From Metamycoplasma hominis ATCC 23114 (GTDB lineage: Bacteria; Bacillota_I; Bacilli_A; Mycoplasmatales; Metamycoplasmataceae), in the NCBI RefSeq assembly GCF_000085865.1, contig NC_013511.1, positions 480,516-544,515 on the forward strand: a stretch of 64,000 nucleotides of DNA. Reading direction: 5' to 3'. The position numbers and the translations under genes were made by a program. The notes below the pieces were generated by a model. That model was not told where the DNA came from. It made no database searches and worked only from the letters and a program-made list of their open reading frames with translations. This document shows, one piece after another, positions 1 to 14,663 of the stretch; within the stretch, counting starts at the first letter, position 1, and each line of letters opens with the position of its first letter.

Positions 1-980
1 TTTTTATTTTTATATGCAATGTAATTAGAAATAACAGATGTACCGCCAATTGAACCACGTTGTTTTCAGGCAACTATTGATGCAAGGCCTTCCATTATTC
101 CCCCAAGAATTGCATATATCAAAATAGGTCAATTTTGGCCATTATATATTCCATAAATTTTAGTATTTTGACCGCCTTTTAAATCAATACCTGTTAATAG
201 ACTAGGGATATTAGCAAGTGATAAAGAACTAGTTTCTTTAAAAATTAATTTTGCGTTATCAAATACCATTTTTAAATCGTTAGTTTTAAATAAGTTGGCT
301 AGATACTTGGCAATAGCTAAATCATCTCTTGACAATGAACTGCCAGTTCAAGCTGTTTTAGTTGATATACTTAAAGCGTAGTTAAAAATATCTTGATAAT
401 TTTCTTTATTAATATAATTTAATACTCTTGTATCGAAACCATATGGATCTCAATAAAATTTGTATGTTAATCCGTTATTTGTAAAAGTTTGTCCTATTGG
501 ATCATAGAGATTAATTCTTTGATTAATGAAGTTAACAATAGGATTTGATGCTCTTCCTTGATATTCAATAAATATACATTGTACAATTAATTGGAAAAAC
601 ATTCAATAATAAGTTATTACCATAAACGTTCTAGGATTTAACCGTCAATAAATGAACATTAAAGGTAAGTTAACTAATACATAAAATAAACCATAAAATT
701 GTGCGGTTGCAGGCGCTGTAAAAGTAATTATTTGAGATAAAGATGAAGTTCCTGAAGCTATTGTTGCTGCTTTTTTTAAAAATACTGTAATTGCAATATT
801 ATATAAAAATGCACTTACAAGCATTCAAAACAACTTTTTAGGATATTTTTTTCAGACATTTATTAAATTTATTTTTTGTGGATTTAGAATTTTCATTTTT
901 TCTAAATACCGTTGGTGTTTTTGCTCTTTAGTAAGAATGATTTTATTGATTTTAGTTATTTTTTTATCTTCTAAACTCAT
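1..980 (-). CDS. YitT/DUF161-family membrane protein (3' end outside window)
   Basis: This is a predicted multi-pass membrane protein, read through several TGA(Trp) codons from an ATG at 980 with an AAAGGGG ribosome site just upstream. It starts with a charged segment of about 50 residues. Hydrophobic segments follow, then a long polar loop (about residues 150-280). The last visible part has a Gly-rich helix (ILGGIMEGLASIVAWKQRGS, then GGTSVIS) typical of the YitT/DUF161 family. The family has no firmly established function, so no substrate is assigned. The frame is still open at position 1, so the C-terminus is missing. It lies 39 nt downstream of dnaB and is probably co-transcribed with it. 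The family call rests on the Gly-rich block and topology only. Confidence 0.7.
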
Positions 981-1019
981 GTTACCCCTTTCTTTAGATT
1001 CATTTAAACTATTAAATTA

Positions 1020-2417
1020 TTAATTTTTCTTTTTTTCATAAATAAACCTGTTGCATTCTGGTTGGAATAATAGTTGTACAATTCCAATAGCCCCATGTCT
1101 ATTTTTTGCTACAATGACATTGGTTAAAGAAGAACTGCCGTTAACAATTTCACTTTTGTCAATAGCTTCTACTTTATCGTTATCATCGTTAATGTTGTGC
1201 TTATTATAATAATCTTTTCTATGTAAAAAAATAACCATATCGGCATCTTGTTCAATTGTTCCTGATTCTCTTAAATCTGACAAAATAGGAGTTTTATCTT
1301 CCCGCTTTTCAACATTTCTACTTAACTGGCTTAATGCTAAAACAGGACATTCTAATTCTCTAGCAAGTTGCTTTAAGGATCTCGAAATCTTGCTTACTTC
1401 CAATTGACGATTTTCCATACTTGCTTTTGAAGAATCTGACATTAATTGTAGATAATCAACTACAACTAGATCAACTTTATTGTTTCTAGCAAATCGTTTT
1501 GCAATGGTTGTTATATCCGAAATTGTTGATGTAGGTTTATCATTTAAATACATTTTTCATTGTTTCATTTCTGAAACAGTTCAGGCTAGATTTTTAGCAT
1601 TTTCTGTTGAGATTTCATTTTTTCTCATTAAACTAATCGGAACCAAGGAATCAATTGACATCATTCTTTGAACAATTTGTGAATTTGACATTTCAAGAGA
1701 AAAAAATAGCACCGTTTTATTGTTTTTGGCAACATTATTTGCTATATTTAAAGCAAAAGCAGTTTTTCCCATAGCTGGGCGAGCTGCTAAAATTATCAAA
1801 TCTCCGGGATTGGCGCCTAAAATTAATTCATCCAATGGTGGAAATCCAAAAGAAAGGCCAACGCCAATATCTGATTTTTCTTTACTCATTATTCTATTAA
1901 ATAGTTCATCTGCTTTATTTCCCACTTGTTCATAAGCAGTATTTATTTCTGAAATATCTAGGTTGATTAAATTCAATTGTAAATTGGATAATAAATCTGA
2001 AATTTCATAAGGTTTGTTTTCCATAATATTTATTGAACTATTCAATAAATCTCGTAAACGATCTTTCTTGTATTGATCAATTATTTTTTTTGCATATGAC
2101 TCTAGTTCAGCGCTAAAACCTGCGTTTTTAGTAAGTCAACTAATATATTCACTACCATTATAGCCAAATGAACCAATGTGATCAATTAATTTTTGGTCAT
2201 TCAAATAACTCAATAAGTTGGCTATATCGAATTGTTTAGAGGCAATATGAACTTCTGAAATAGATTTAAAAAGAATTTGATTATTTTTAAAATGAAACAT
2301 TTCAGGTTTTAAAATTTCAGCAATTGTTAAATAACAATTTGGTTCCCTAATTAATAAACCTAATAACGATGTTTCATTATTAATAATTGCTAATTCTCTT
2401 TCTTCTTGAATGTTCAT
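1020..2417 (-). CDS. dnaB: Replicative DNA helicase DnaB (Bacillus DnaC type)
   Basis: Hexameric 5'-3' helicase that unwinds the replication fork; 465 aa, normal length. The N-terminal primase-interaction domain spans about residues 1-110. The RecA-like domain has Walker A ARPAMGKTA near residue 215, Walker B VVVDYLQLM, and the conserved ALSQLSR and RESGTIEQDADMV segments. The ATG at 2417 is chosen because GAGGTGG lies 5 nt upstream; a GTG nine bases earlier (2426) lies inside that ribosome site. Three TGA codons are read as Trp. It follows rplI by 25 nt in a gdpP-rplI-dnaB order also known from Bacillus. The matching loader proteins are at 27119-28946. Confidence 0.95.
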
Positions 2418-2442
2418 TTTAGCCACCTCATATTTATTTTAA

Positions 2443-2883
2443 TTATTTCTCTTCTATGATATTTATTTTTAGTGTTGCAGTTACTTGGTCATGTAATTTA
2501 ATTTTTACATCATGCAACCCAAAAGTATTATATGTTACCCCTGATTCAAATGCATGGCTTGGGATTTTAATGTTGTTTTTTATTAATTCTTTTTCAATTG
2601 CTTTTGTTGTAACGTTTCCGTGCACTATATTTCCATTAGATTTTAAATAGAATTTTAAAACTAATGATTCAATTAATTGTTTGATTTCATTAGCCTTGGC
2701 TATTTGATTTGCTAAATCTTCTGCAATATTTGATTTAACTCTATCTAAATTTGCCAATGTTTGTTTGTTAATTGGTTGAGCATAACCATTTTTAATTAAA
2801 AAGTTTTTTGCAAAACCGTCTGTAACTTCAATGATTTCATTTTTTTTATGTTTTTGGTATTCTTTAATTAATATTACTTTCAT
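2443..2883 (-). CDS. rplI: 50S ribosomal protein L9
   Basis: L9 of the large ribosomal subunit, 146 aa, which is the usual size. The N-terminal domain motif is clear (MKVILIKEYQ, then the GFAKNFLIKNGYA block that binds 23S rRNA), followed by a long central helix and the C-terminal domain with VKIKLHDQVTATLKI. The start overlaps the last 20 nt of gdpP, so translation of the two is probably coupled. No in-frame TGA occurs. Confidence 0.96.
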   Translation of the reverse strand: MKVILIKEYQKHKKNEIIEVTDGFAKNFLIKNGYAQPINKQTLANLDRVKSNIAEDLANQIAKANEIKQLIESLVLKFYLKSNGNIVHGNVTTKAIEKELIKNNIKIPSHAFESGVTYNTFGLHDVKIKLHDQVTATLKINIIEEK

Positions 2884-4837
2884 TATCTTTCACACTCACT
2901 ATTGCTTGTATTATATTGTCAACAAATAAATTCAAATTTTCAGTTGTTTCAGCAGCGGCTGCCCCAAAATGGCCACCGCCGTTAACTGCTTCGGCTATAA
3001 TTTGAACATTTGTATTAATTCCTCTTGCTGACATTTTGTATGTTTTTGTTCCTGGTAATTTAGCAACAACAAATGCAGCTTTCCTACCATTAACTCTTAA
3101 TATTTCATCTGACGCTATTGAAATAATATCTGTTGATGCTTCAATATTTTTGTATGCCAAGAAATATCCTTTTTTAATTTCTTGCAAATTGGCTAATAAT
3201 TCTTGAACAATCTTAAATACTTTTTCATCGAATTTTAATGTATCAACAGATTTATCATTTTGTGCTCCTCATTTTTGCAATATTGATGCTGCTGCAAAAG
3301 TTTTAGCACTTGTTTGCTTTTTAAATGTATTAGTATCTAAATAAATTCCATCTAATAAATATTGCGCTGTATCATTATTAATTTTATCTTCTTCGTGTAA
3401 CAATGTGATGATTTCTGTTAATATTTCAGAAGCAGATGACGCCGAGGAATCAATATATACATTTTCTCTATATGCTATTTCATCAGTATTTTTGTTTATT
3501 CTATGATGATCAATTATCATGATATTTTCTTTTTTTATGTTTTTAAAGACATTAGCATTTTCAATTCTAGTATCATCTGAAGTATCGCAAATTACAACCA
3601 ATGTTTTTTCGTTGTTGATGCTTTCTGCTTCTTTAGGACTAATAAAATATTCTTGAGTTTCCTTCGACATTTTATCAATAACTCTTTGAGTAGTACTATC
3701 AAATGTCTTGTTTTGAATATAAGCATTCTTTTTATAGGCTAATGCTAATTGCAAAATTGCATATGTTGAACCCAAAGCATCAAGGTCTGCATTCTTATGG
3801 CCATAGGCTATAACATTTTCAATATCTTTTGATTTTATCTTTTCTAATAAGTTTTGTGCTATATAGTTTACATTTGTCCTTGATAGATTTACATCAATTT
3901 CCGAGCTTGAGCCATAGTGTCTAGCTTTTTCATTTTTTGTTAAAACTGTAATTTGATCGCCACCCCGCATTTGAGATTGCATTAGAGCATCTTTTGCTAA
4001 TTTGACTAACGTATCGTATTTAAAAATACCATAACCAAATCCACCAGAAATTGATATCAAAACATCTTTAACAATTATTTTGTTTTTTACTGAAGTTATA
4101 ACATTAAAACTATCTCGTTCTAATTCTTCTAATGTTTCTTTATTTGTTATTAAAAAGAATCTTCCGTTTTCGTATTGTCTATAAATAACATTGTATTTTT
4201 TAGATATTTCATCTAATAAATTTACTACAGAAGCATAAATTTTAAAAATTTCTTCTTGGGATAAAAATGTTTGATATAAATTAATATTGTCAATGTCCAA
4301 TTCCCCAAACACAATTCTTTGTTTTTTATAGTCATCTAATAAATTTTGTTGAGCAGTAACATCTCTTAAAATAACTAGATTTTTTTCAAATGATATATGA
4401 ACTTCGTAATTGCATCCGTCTATTTCATACATGAATTCTTGATTATCTGAAGTTCATTGTTTTATATTAAAAATATCTTTAATGTTTTTGTTGATTAAAT
4501 TGTTATGAAATTTTATTTTTAAAGATTCTGATGCTCATATAATTTTTCCACTATTTAAAAATATCAAAATTCCCGTACCAAATTGATTAAATTCGCTTTG
4601 TAAATAAAATTCCAATGATTTTTTAGCTAATATTGAGTTTTTAAAATAACGTTGCAAAATAATAGTTAAATAAATTGCAAGGCCGATTAAAAATAAAGTG
4701 TAAATTGCCATTAACGCTATTTTTGACTGTTGAGTCTTTAAACAAAAAATGCCAATAAAGAATAATATTGTTGGCAAAATAAATAATAGGATAACTTGTA
4801 AAGCTATATAAATTTTTTGAATATCTTTGTTTTTCAT
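2864..4837 (-). CDS. gdpP: GdpP-type cyclic-di-AMP phosphodiesterase (TM-PAS-degenerate GGDEF-DHH/DHHA1)
   Basis: Membrane-bound phosphodiesterase expected to hydrolyse c-di-AMP to pApA; 657 aa. Two transmembrane helices (about residues 8-33 and 38-60) come first, then a PAS-like segment and a degenerate GGDEF region (about 170-310). The DHH domain follows, with GHKNADLDALGS near residue 345 and IIDHHRIN further on. The DHHA1 domain carries the GGGHFGAAAAE motif near the C-terminus. These are the metal-binding signatures of the family. The gene begins its own transcript (promoter 4852-4881) and overlaps rplI by 20 nt. Presence of the gene implies c-di-AMP signalling, although no diadenylate cyclase is seen in this window. 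Confidence 0.93.
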
Positions 4838-4851
4838 TTTATATATATAAA

Positions 4852-4881
4852 ATTATAATAGAAAGTTAACAATAGATTCAA
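4852..4881 (-). promoter_or_regulatory. Promoter of gdpP-rplI-dnaB
   Basis: On the minus strand, TTGAAT (4881-4876), an 18-nt spacer and TATAAT (4857-4852) form a good vegetative promoter. The predicted start would leave a leader of only about 7-9 nt before the gdpP ATG, and no Shine-Dalgarno sequence is visible there. Confidence 0.6.
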
Positions 4882-4890
4882 TTAATGATA

Positions 4891-5442
4891 CTACAAGTCA
4901 TAAAATTGCATTATTTCTTCAATACCTTGTTTTTTTTCAGATGATACTAAAAAAATATTTTCAACTGTTTTTAAAGACAAGGCTTGATTTTTAACGCAAT
5001 AACGTTGAGATTGATTTGCCTTGTCGATTTTTGTAACAACTATATCAAATTTTATTTTAAGATCGTTAAGATATTCTATTATTTCTAAATCACTAGCGCT
5101 AAAACCAATTTTAGCATCAATTAATAGCAACACTTTTTTATTGTTTTTATCATTTTTAAAATAAAAGTCAATCATAAAAGAAATTTTATCTTGCAATTTC
5201 TTTGATATTTTTGCATAACCATAGCCTGGTAAATCAATAATTATTTTATTTTTGTTACTTTCAAAGTAATTAATTAATTGTGTTCTTCCTGGATAAGATG
5301 ATGTTTTTGCAATATTGCAAGAAGCCAGAGAATTAATTAATGATGATTTTCCAACATTAGATCTTCCTCAAAATACATATTGTATATTGTCAGAATTAAT
5401 AAAATCATCGTGGCTCTTACAACTTTTTAAGAATTTTCACAT
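4891..5442 (-). CDS. engB: Ribosome biogenesis GTP-binding protein YsxC/EngB
   Basis: TRAFAC-class GTPase needed for late 50S assembly; 183 aa, typical size. G1 is GRSNVGKSS, the Thr of G2 lies in PGRTQ, G3 is DLPGYGYA, G4 is TKID and the G5 region is VSSEKK. The ATG at 5442 shares one base with the tsaD stop (TAATG), so its translation is almost certainly coupled to tsaD. It is the last gene of the tsaE-tsaB-tsaD-engB operon. Confidence 0.95.
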
Positions 5443-6377
5443 TATCTATCTCTCCTTAATAGTTCATATGCTAACCTAGCAATCATCATTGCATTATCAG
5501 TTGTATATTTCATTTCCGGAATTATGGCATTTGAATGGACATTTAAAAACATTTCTCTAATTGCTTTATTAGCACTTACTCCGCCTGCCAAAACAATTAC
5601 TCTTGGATGATATTTTTTAATTGCAATTTCTAAATGATTTTTTAAATATAAGACTACTGTATTTTCAAACATTGTTGCATATTGATCAACATTGATCTCT
5701 TGTTTTCTATTGATTTGGTTATTTATAAGATTTATAACTTGTGTTTTTAATCCACTAAATGAAAAGTTTAATTGAGTTTCAGTATGTGGAATAGTAAAAT
5801 GTCCTGTGTATTTATCTCTAAATTCCATTCATTTTTTATCAATAATAGGTCCTCCAGGAAAACCCAAATTTAATTTTCTTGCTATTTTATCAAATACTTC
5901 TCCGACGGCATCATCTTGAGTTTGACCTATAACTTCGTATTCATTTTTTGATTTATATAACATTAATTGTGAATGCCCACCTGAAACAATTAAACCTAAA
6001 GCAGGGTATTCAACTTCTTTGCCTATAAAAGCAGAGAAAAAATGCCCTTCTAAATGATTTAAAGGTAATATAGGTTTTTCAAGTAACATTGCTATTGCAT
6101 TAGCAACAACATATCCGACATGTAAAGAACCAACTAATCCTGGTTCTTTTGTATATGCTACATAGTCAATCTTTTTAATATCAATTATTTTTTTTAATTT
6201 TTCAATTAAAATACCTATATTTTTTACATGTAATCTTGATGCTAATTCTGGAACTGTGCCTCCATATTTTCTGTGAATGTCTATTTGGCTAATTGTTTCC
6301 ATTCAAATTGGTTTGTTATCTTCTAATAAAGCAAATGATGTATCATCATGAGAACTTTCTATGGCAAAAATTAACAT
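5442..6377 (-). CDS. tsaD: tRNA N6-adenosine threonylcarbamoyltransferase TsaD
   Basis: Catalytic subunit that transfers threonylcarbamoyl from TC-AMP to A37 of ANN-decoding tRNAs (t6A); 311 aa. ASKHA-fold signatures are present: ESSHDDT near the N-terminus, PELASRLH, the metal-binding NHLEGH, VSGGHSQL and FPGGP. The start ATG (6377) lies within the tsaB gene (7-nt overlap), and the stop shares a base with engB. With TsaB and TsaE immediately upstream, only the TC-AMP synthase (TsaC/Sua5) is missing from this cluster. Confidence 0.96.
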
Positions 6378-6925
6378 TTTATCTCTCCTATTTGTGGATC
6401 ATGCAAATAAATTAATTCGCAATTTTCAATATCATTTACTTGTTTAAATTCTTTTAAATATTGCTCTATATTTTTTGAAAAAAGCTCTTTATTGAATAAA
6501 TCAAAATTGCCTAAGTTTTCTTGCATATGACATTCAAATGGATCAACAATTATTGAATAAACATTGTATTTATTGGCTTTTATATTTATTAAATTGCAAT
6601 CTTCATGTTGCAATTTTTTTTGTGTATAAAATAAAGAATATGTTGGGGCTACAAATAATTTGATATTTGATAATTGTGCTACTGTTTTGGCAAAAACTAA
6701 GCCAATTCTTGCACCTGAAAAACTCCCAGGTCCTAATGTTGTATAAATTTCCGAAATTGAACTTAATTTAAAATTATTTTTATTTAATAAATAATTTAAA
6801 TTTTCAAAAAATGCATCGGTTTTTTTAACTAAGTTAGCAATAAAAATACAATCAATCTCGCAATAATTTTCATCAATTAAGCTTATATAAAAATCGCTTA
6901 ATGAAGTTTCAATGAATAATTTCAC
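6371..6925 (-). CDS. tsaB: t6A biosynthesis protein TsaB
   Basis: Non-catalytic ASKHA partner of TsaD in the t6A complex; 184 aa, slightly short for the family. The diagnostic GPGSFSGARIG motif is near residue 66. The start is a GTG at 6925 with GGAGGA six bases upstream. It overlaps the tsaE stop by one base (TAGTG) and the tsaD start by seven, so the three genes are tightly coupled. Confidence 0.92.
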   Translation of the reverse strand: MKLFIETSLSDFYISLIDENYCEIDCIFIANLVKKTDAFFENLNYLLNKNNFKLSSISEIYTTLGPGSFSGARIGLVFAKTVAQLSNIKLFVAPTYSLFYTQKKLQHEDCNLINIKANKYNVYSIIVDPFECHMQENLGNFDLFNKELFSKNIEQYLKEFKQVNDIENCELIYLHDPQIGEIKC

Positions 6926-7323
6926 TATTGTTCCTCCATAACTTCAAATACATGGTTTTGTTCATTGTCAAAATAAACTTTTATTTTTATATAATGTTTA
7001 AATTTGGGCAATGTCACATTTTCTGCTCATTCAATAATTGCTAATTTATCTTCAAAATAATCTTCATAAGCAAATAAATTTGTAGTTAATTTATAAGCAT
7101 CAATATGTACAAATTTATCATACACTAAAATCGTATTGAATGTGGGTGATATTACAGTCTTTGGTTCGTTTAATTTTTTTGCTATTTGACTTGTTAAAGT
7201 TGTTTTGCCTGCTCCGAGTTCGCCTATTAAAAGCAAGGCTTCTAAATTTTTAAATGACAAAATATAGTCAACTAGTTTATCTAATGGTTCGTTATTTTTA
7301 TAAATAAATTTTAGATTTGACAT
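6925..7323 (-). CDS. tsaE: t6A biosynthesis ATPase TsaE
   Basis: Small P-loop ATPase that turns over the TsaB-TsaD complex; 132 aa. Walker A is GELGAGKTT near residue 34, followed by SPTF and the HIDAYKL segment typical of the family. One TGA (Trp) follows IIE. First gene of the t6A/EngB operon; the ATG at 7323 follows an AAGG sequence. Family assignment is secure. Confidence 0.93.
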
Positions 7324-7419
7324 GATTTCTTAACCTTGATAATAAAATACATTATTATTTTACCATTTATGCACCTTTTTAAGGCTTGTTACAAATAAAA
7401 AATGTATTTAAAATTTAAA

Positions 7420-7462
7420 AAATAAACATTAAGTATTTAAAACACAAACTTAATGTTTATTT
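7420..7462 (-). terminator. Terminator after the M42 peptidase gene
   Basis: A 15-bp perfect stem (7420-7434 with 7448-7462) around a 13-nt loop lies between the peptidase stop and tsaE. It is AT-rich. On the minus strand it runs into TTTTAAATTT, and on the plus strand it is followed by a T7 run. Confidence 0.65.
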
Positions 7463-7485
7463 ATTTTTTTAAGCAAGATGTTATT

Positions 7486-8571
7486 TTATTTATATTGAAT
7501 ATTTTCTCAATCAGATTGTTTAAAATCAGTTAAAAATTTTGTTAACAAATCAACGGCTGCCAATAAATCACTTATGCAACATACTCCAATTGGTGAATGC
7601 AAATATCTTTGAGGTAATGAAATTGTTAATGTGGCTGCCCCACCTTTTGAAAATTGTAATTCAAAGGCATCAGTACCACCACCCATGGCTACATATTTAA
7701 ATGTTGGAATATTATATTTCTTAGATAAATCAACAAAAAATTGTACCAATTTTGGATCCATCATTGTTCCTCTATCTTTTAATCTTAAAGCAGCTCCCTT
7801 ATATAAAGAAACATTTCCAGGAATTGTATTAGGTGTATCGTGAGATGCAGAAGTATCAACTGCTATTGAAATGTCTGGATCAATCATAGACGCAACTGTT
7901 TTAGCTCCTCTTGTTCCAACTTCTTCTTGAACCGTACCTACTAAATATAGATCAATGTCAAGATCTAATTTTGCAACAGCTTTAGCAACAAATTCTAACA
8001 CGGTTACACCAGCACGGTTGTCCATTGCTTTTCCACCAATTAAATTTTGATCATTAAATAGTATTGTTTCTCCGCTCATGTAAACTCTATCACCAACATT
8101 AACACCATGAGCAATAGCATCTTCATCGCTTTTGAAACCAAAATCAGCAAATAATTCATTTTCTGTAATTGCTTTCTTTCTTTCTTCTTCTTGCATTATA
8201 TGAATACTTGTATGTCCAAATAATCCAATAAATGTTTCGTTATTTGAAGTAATTAATTTTGCTTTGGTTCCAATAACTGCACATGGTCATACGCCACCAA
8301 CTGTTGATAAATATAATTGTCCTTTTTTATCAAAATTTCTTACTACATATCCAACTTCATCCATGTGTGCTGCTAATAAAACTTTAGGAGCATTTGGATT
8401 TTTAGATGGCTTGTGCATAATTAAACAGCCAAAATTATCTCTGCTAAATTCAAATCCTTCATTAGCTAATTCTTTTTTTAATTCATTAACAACTGGTTCT
8501 TCATAACGAGACATTGCTTCAATTTCCATATATTTTATTAATCTTTCTTTGAATTGATTTTCTCTTGTCAT
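7486..8571 (-). CDS. M42-family metallo-aminopeptidase (glutamyl aminopeptidase / FrvX-like)
   Basis: Cytosolic dodecameric-type zinc aminopeptidase that trims peptides; 361 aa. Metal and catalytic motifs: AAHMDEVGY (first His/Asp), GGKAMDNRAG, QEEVGTRGA (general base and metal Glu pair), VDTSASHD and the C-terminal PQRYLHSP histidine. The start ATG (8571) has a strong AAAGGAGG site. The gene ends ENIQYK after a TGA(Trp). It lies just downstream of the rRNA operon but is separated from it by a terminator. With the two M17 enzymes at 53913-56664 it gives this amino-acid-dependent organism several peptidases. The exact substrate preference cannot be read from the sequence. Confidence 0.9.
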
Positions 8572-8627
8572 ATTAATTCCTCCTTTATTTAATGTATAAG
8601 ATATATTTTATAACAAATTGTATAAAA

Positions 8628-8647
8628 AAATAGCCATTAGGCTATTT
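8628..8647 (-). terminator. rRNA operon terminator
   Basis: On the minus strand AAATAGCC, a 4-nt loop and GGCTATTT are followed by a run of seven T. It lies about 55 nt beyond the 23S 3' end. Confidence 0.8.
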
Positions 8648-8650
8648 GTT

Positions 8651-8669
8651 GTTCTTTGAAAACTGAATA
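8651..8669 (-). repeat. 23S processing stem, 3' strand
   Basis: Plus-strand GTTCTTTGAAAACTGAATA is the exact inverted complement of 11694-11712 on the other side of the 23S gene. The pair would form a 19-bp helix bracketing pre-23S, the expected RNase III substrate. Confidence 0.8.
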
Positions 8670-8702
8670 CGACTTAATTTAGATAACTATATAGAATATT
8701 AC

Positions 8703-11597
<2,895 letters not shown>

Positions 11598-11693
11598 TTT
11601 TGTTAATTGTATGACCTATTGTTTGTCTTATAAAATATAAATATTCTATGGTTGATCTAAACTTTGAAATATTAATTAATATATCAATGTCGA

Positions 11694-11712
11694 TATTCAG
11701 TTTTCAAAGAAC
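11694..11712 (-). repeat. 23S processing stem, 5' strand
   Basis: TATTCAGTTTTCAAAGAAC on the plus strand pairs perfectly with 8651-8669. The same core (TTCTTTGAAAACTG) recurs upstream of 16S at 13358-13371. Confidence 0.8.
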
Positions 11713-11729
11713 CGAGAGATAAATCTCTC

Positions 11730-11741
11730 AAAACTGGATAC
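11730..11741 (-). repeat. 16S processing stem, 3' strand
   Basis: AAAACTGGATAC on the plus strand is the inverted complement of GTATCCAGTTTT at 13352-13363 beyond the 16S 5' end. The pair forms a 12-bp helix around pre-16S. Confidence 0.7.
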
Positions 11742-11778
11742 AAATATTTTTTTTCCATAACGTAGGTTGTACTCCGTA

Positions 11779-13297
<1,519 letters not shown>

Positions 13298-13351
13298 AAA
13301 TTTGAATTGGTTGATTATAAATAAAAAAATAAATTGACGTTAATGGTATTC

Positions 13352-13363
13352 GTATCCAGTTTT
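13352..13363 (-). repeat. 16S processing stem, 5' strand
   Basis: GTATCCAGTTTT on the plus strand pairs with 11730-11741. It lies in the rRNA leader between the promoter and the mature 16S 5' end. Confidence 0.7.
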
Positions 13364-13401
13364 CAAAGAACTATCTCGTTGTTTCAAAACAACCTTTAAA
13401 T

Positions 13402-13430
13402 ATTATATACACTTTTTTTTATTTTTTCAA
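13402..13430 (-). promoter_or_regulatory. rRNA operon promoter
   Basis: Minus strand TTGAAA (13430-13425), an A-rich spacer of exactly 17 nt, and TATAAT (13407-13402). Initiation near 13395 would give a leader of about 100 nt that includes the 16S processing stem. Confidence 0.8.
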
Positions 13431-13527
13431 AAAAAATTAAATTTTTTAGCGATATAAAATTGCTGTTTTAAAACAGAAAAGTAAATATGTATATATTATA
13501 ATTGTTTTATTTTTTAAATAATAAAAA

Positions 13528-13548
13528 AATCAGGATTTTTTCCTGATT
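13528..13548 (-). terminator. Terminator of rpmG-secE-nusG
   Basis: On the minus strand AATCAGGA, a 5-nt loop and TCCTGATT are followed by TTTTTTTAT. It separates nusG from the rRNA promoter. Confidence 0.85.
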
Positions 13549-13573
13549 CTAATATCTATTCATTATTTTATTG

Positions 13574-14161
13574 TTAACCTACTATTTCTAGATCTGCATA
13601 ATCAAATTCAGTTGGAACTTTTCTACCAAATTGTTCAATATTAACAAAGGCTTTTTGGGTAATATCATTATTTTTAATTATTTCGCCAACTTCATCTTTG
13701 AATATTCCACTAGAAATTTTTACTAAAGCCCCTTCTTTAAAAGCAGTTTCAATGTCCCCTGCTTTAAATTTAGCTAGCAACATTGCTTCTTTATCAATCA
13801 TTAATTGGAATTTTTTATCACTTATTTGGGTTGGTTTTGTTTTGTTACCACTTGAACCAATTAGCCCGGTTACATATTGAGTATTTCTAACAAGATATCA
13901 TGTATCATCAGTCATTGCCATATTTAAAAAAATATAACCTTTGTACATATTTACAAATTTAACAGTAAATTCTTCGTTTCTTTGCTTCTTTTCTAATTCT
14001 TTATTTGATAGATGGGGTTCTTTAAACATCCTTATATCTTTAAAATATTCATCCATTCTTTGAGCAGCAATTTTATTTTTTAATGATTCTATAACATTTT
14101 CTTCTTTGCCTGAAACTGTTGAAATCATATATCATTTAAAATCATTATTTGTTAATTCCAT
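13574..14161 (-). CDS. nusG: Transcription termination/antitermination factor NusG
   Basis: Elongation factor that binds RNA polymerase; 195 aa. The NGN domain occupies about residues 1-125 (WYMISTVSGKE near the start, GYIFLNM later) and a KOW domain follows (FKEGALVKISSGIFKDEVGE). A charged insert lies between NGN strands, which is common in mycoplasmas. The ATG at 14161 has AAGGAAAG upstream. It follows secE by 12 nt in the usual secE-nusG order. Confidence 0.94.
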
Positions 14162-14173
14162 ATTCTTTCCTTA

Positions 14174-14413
14174 CTAAGCCTTTATTCCTACTGAATTTCA
14201 TAAACTACTAAATCCAAGGGTTATTGCAAAACAAAATGCAGCCATTAAAACTAGAAATAAAATTGTAATACCAAATCATTTTCAAGATTTTGCAGATTTT
14301 GGCCAGATAACTCTCTTTATTTCCTTTATTCAATTTCGAAATGTATATAGCTTAACTTGGCCTTTTTCTGCTTTTGCTTGCAATTTAGCTTGTTTTTTTT
14401 GTTCTCTAGTCAT
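14174..14413 (-). CDS. secE: Preprotein translocase subunit SecE
   Basis: Single-span SecE of the SecYEG channel; 79 aa. A basic N-terminus leads to the amphipathic helix and the conserved RVIWPKSAKSW motif, then one transmembrane helix (about residues 47-70). Five TGA codons are read as Trp, so no standard-code frame covers it. The start ATG shares one base with the rpmG stop (TAATG). Confidence 0.92.
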
Positions 14414-14562
14414 TATTTTTCCTCTTTGTGCAATGTTTGTTGATTACAAAATTTGCAAAATTTGTTAATCTCTAGTCTCTTTTCATTGCTTTTATTTACC
14501 GAGTAATTTTTATGCAAACATACTTGGCAGGCTAATGTAACCTTCTTTGACTTTGTATTCAT
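14413..14562 (-). CDS. rpmG: 50S ribosomal protein L33
   Basis: 49 aa zinc-type L33 with two CxxC pairs (CQVC and CKFC) and the family's [14 protein letters not shown] segment. The ATG is at 14562. There is no ribosome-binding site; the promoter's -10 box ends 8 nt upstream, so the mRNA is probably leaderless. It heads the rpmG-secE-nusG operon and overlaps secE by one base. Confidence 0.92.
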   Translation of the reverse strand: MNTKSKKVTLACQVCLHKNYSVNKSNEKRLEINKFCKFCNQQTLHKEEK

Positions 14563-14570
14563 AATTAGAT

Positions 14571-14599
14571 ATTATAATATATTAATTTCAAATTTTCAA
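14571..14599 (-). promoter_or_regulatory. Promoter of rpmG-secE-nusG (leaderless)
   Basis: Minus strand TTGAAA (14599-14594), 17-nt spacer, TATAAT (14576-14571). The predicted start falls at about 14563-14564, directly at the rpmG ATG. Confidence 0.75.
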
Positions 14600-14663
14600 T
14601 CATTTTTAATAGTAATTTATATTAAATAATTGTTGCGTAAGAAATTTTATATAATTTTAAAAT

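Larger units (their letters stand above)
11598..11778 (-). other. 16S-23S internal transcribed spacer, no tRNA
   Basis: 181 nt of AT-rich spacer with no tRNA gene. It holds one strand of the 16S stem (11730-11741), a small GAGAGATTTATCTCTC hairpin (11713-11728), and one strand of the 23S stem (11694-11712). Confidence 0.85.
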
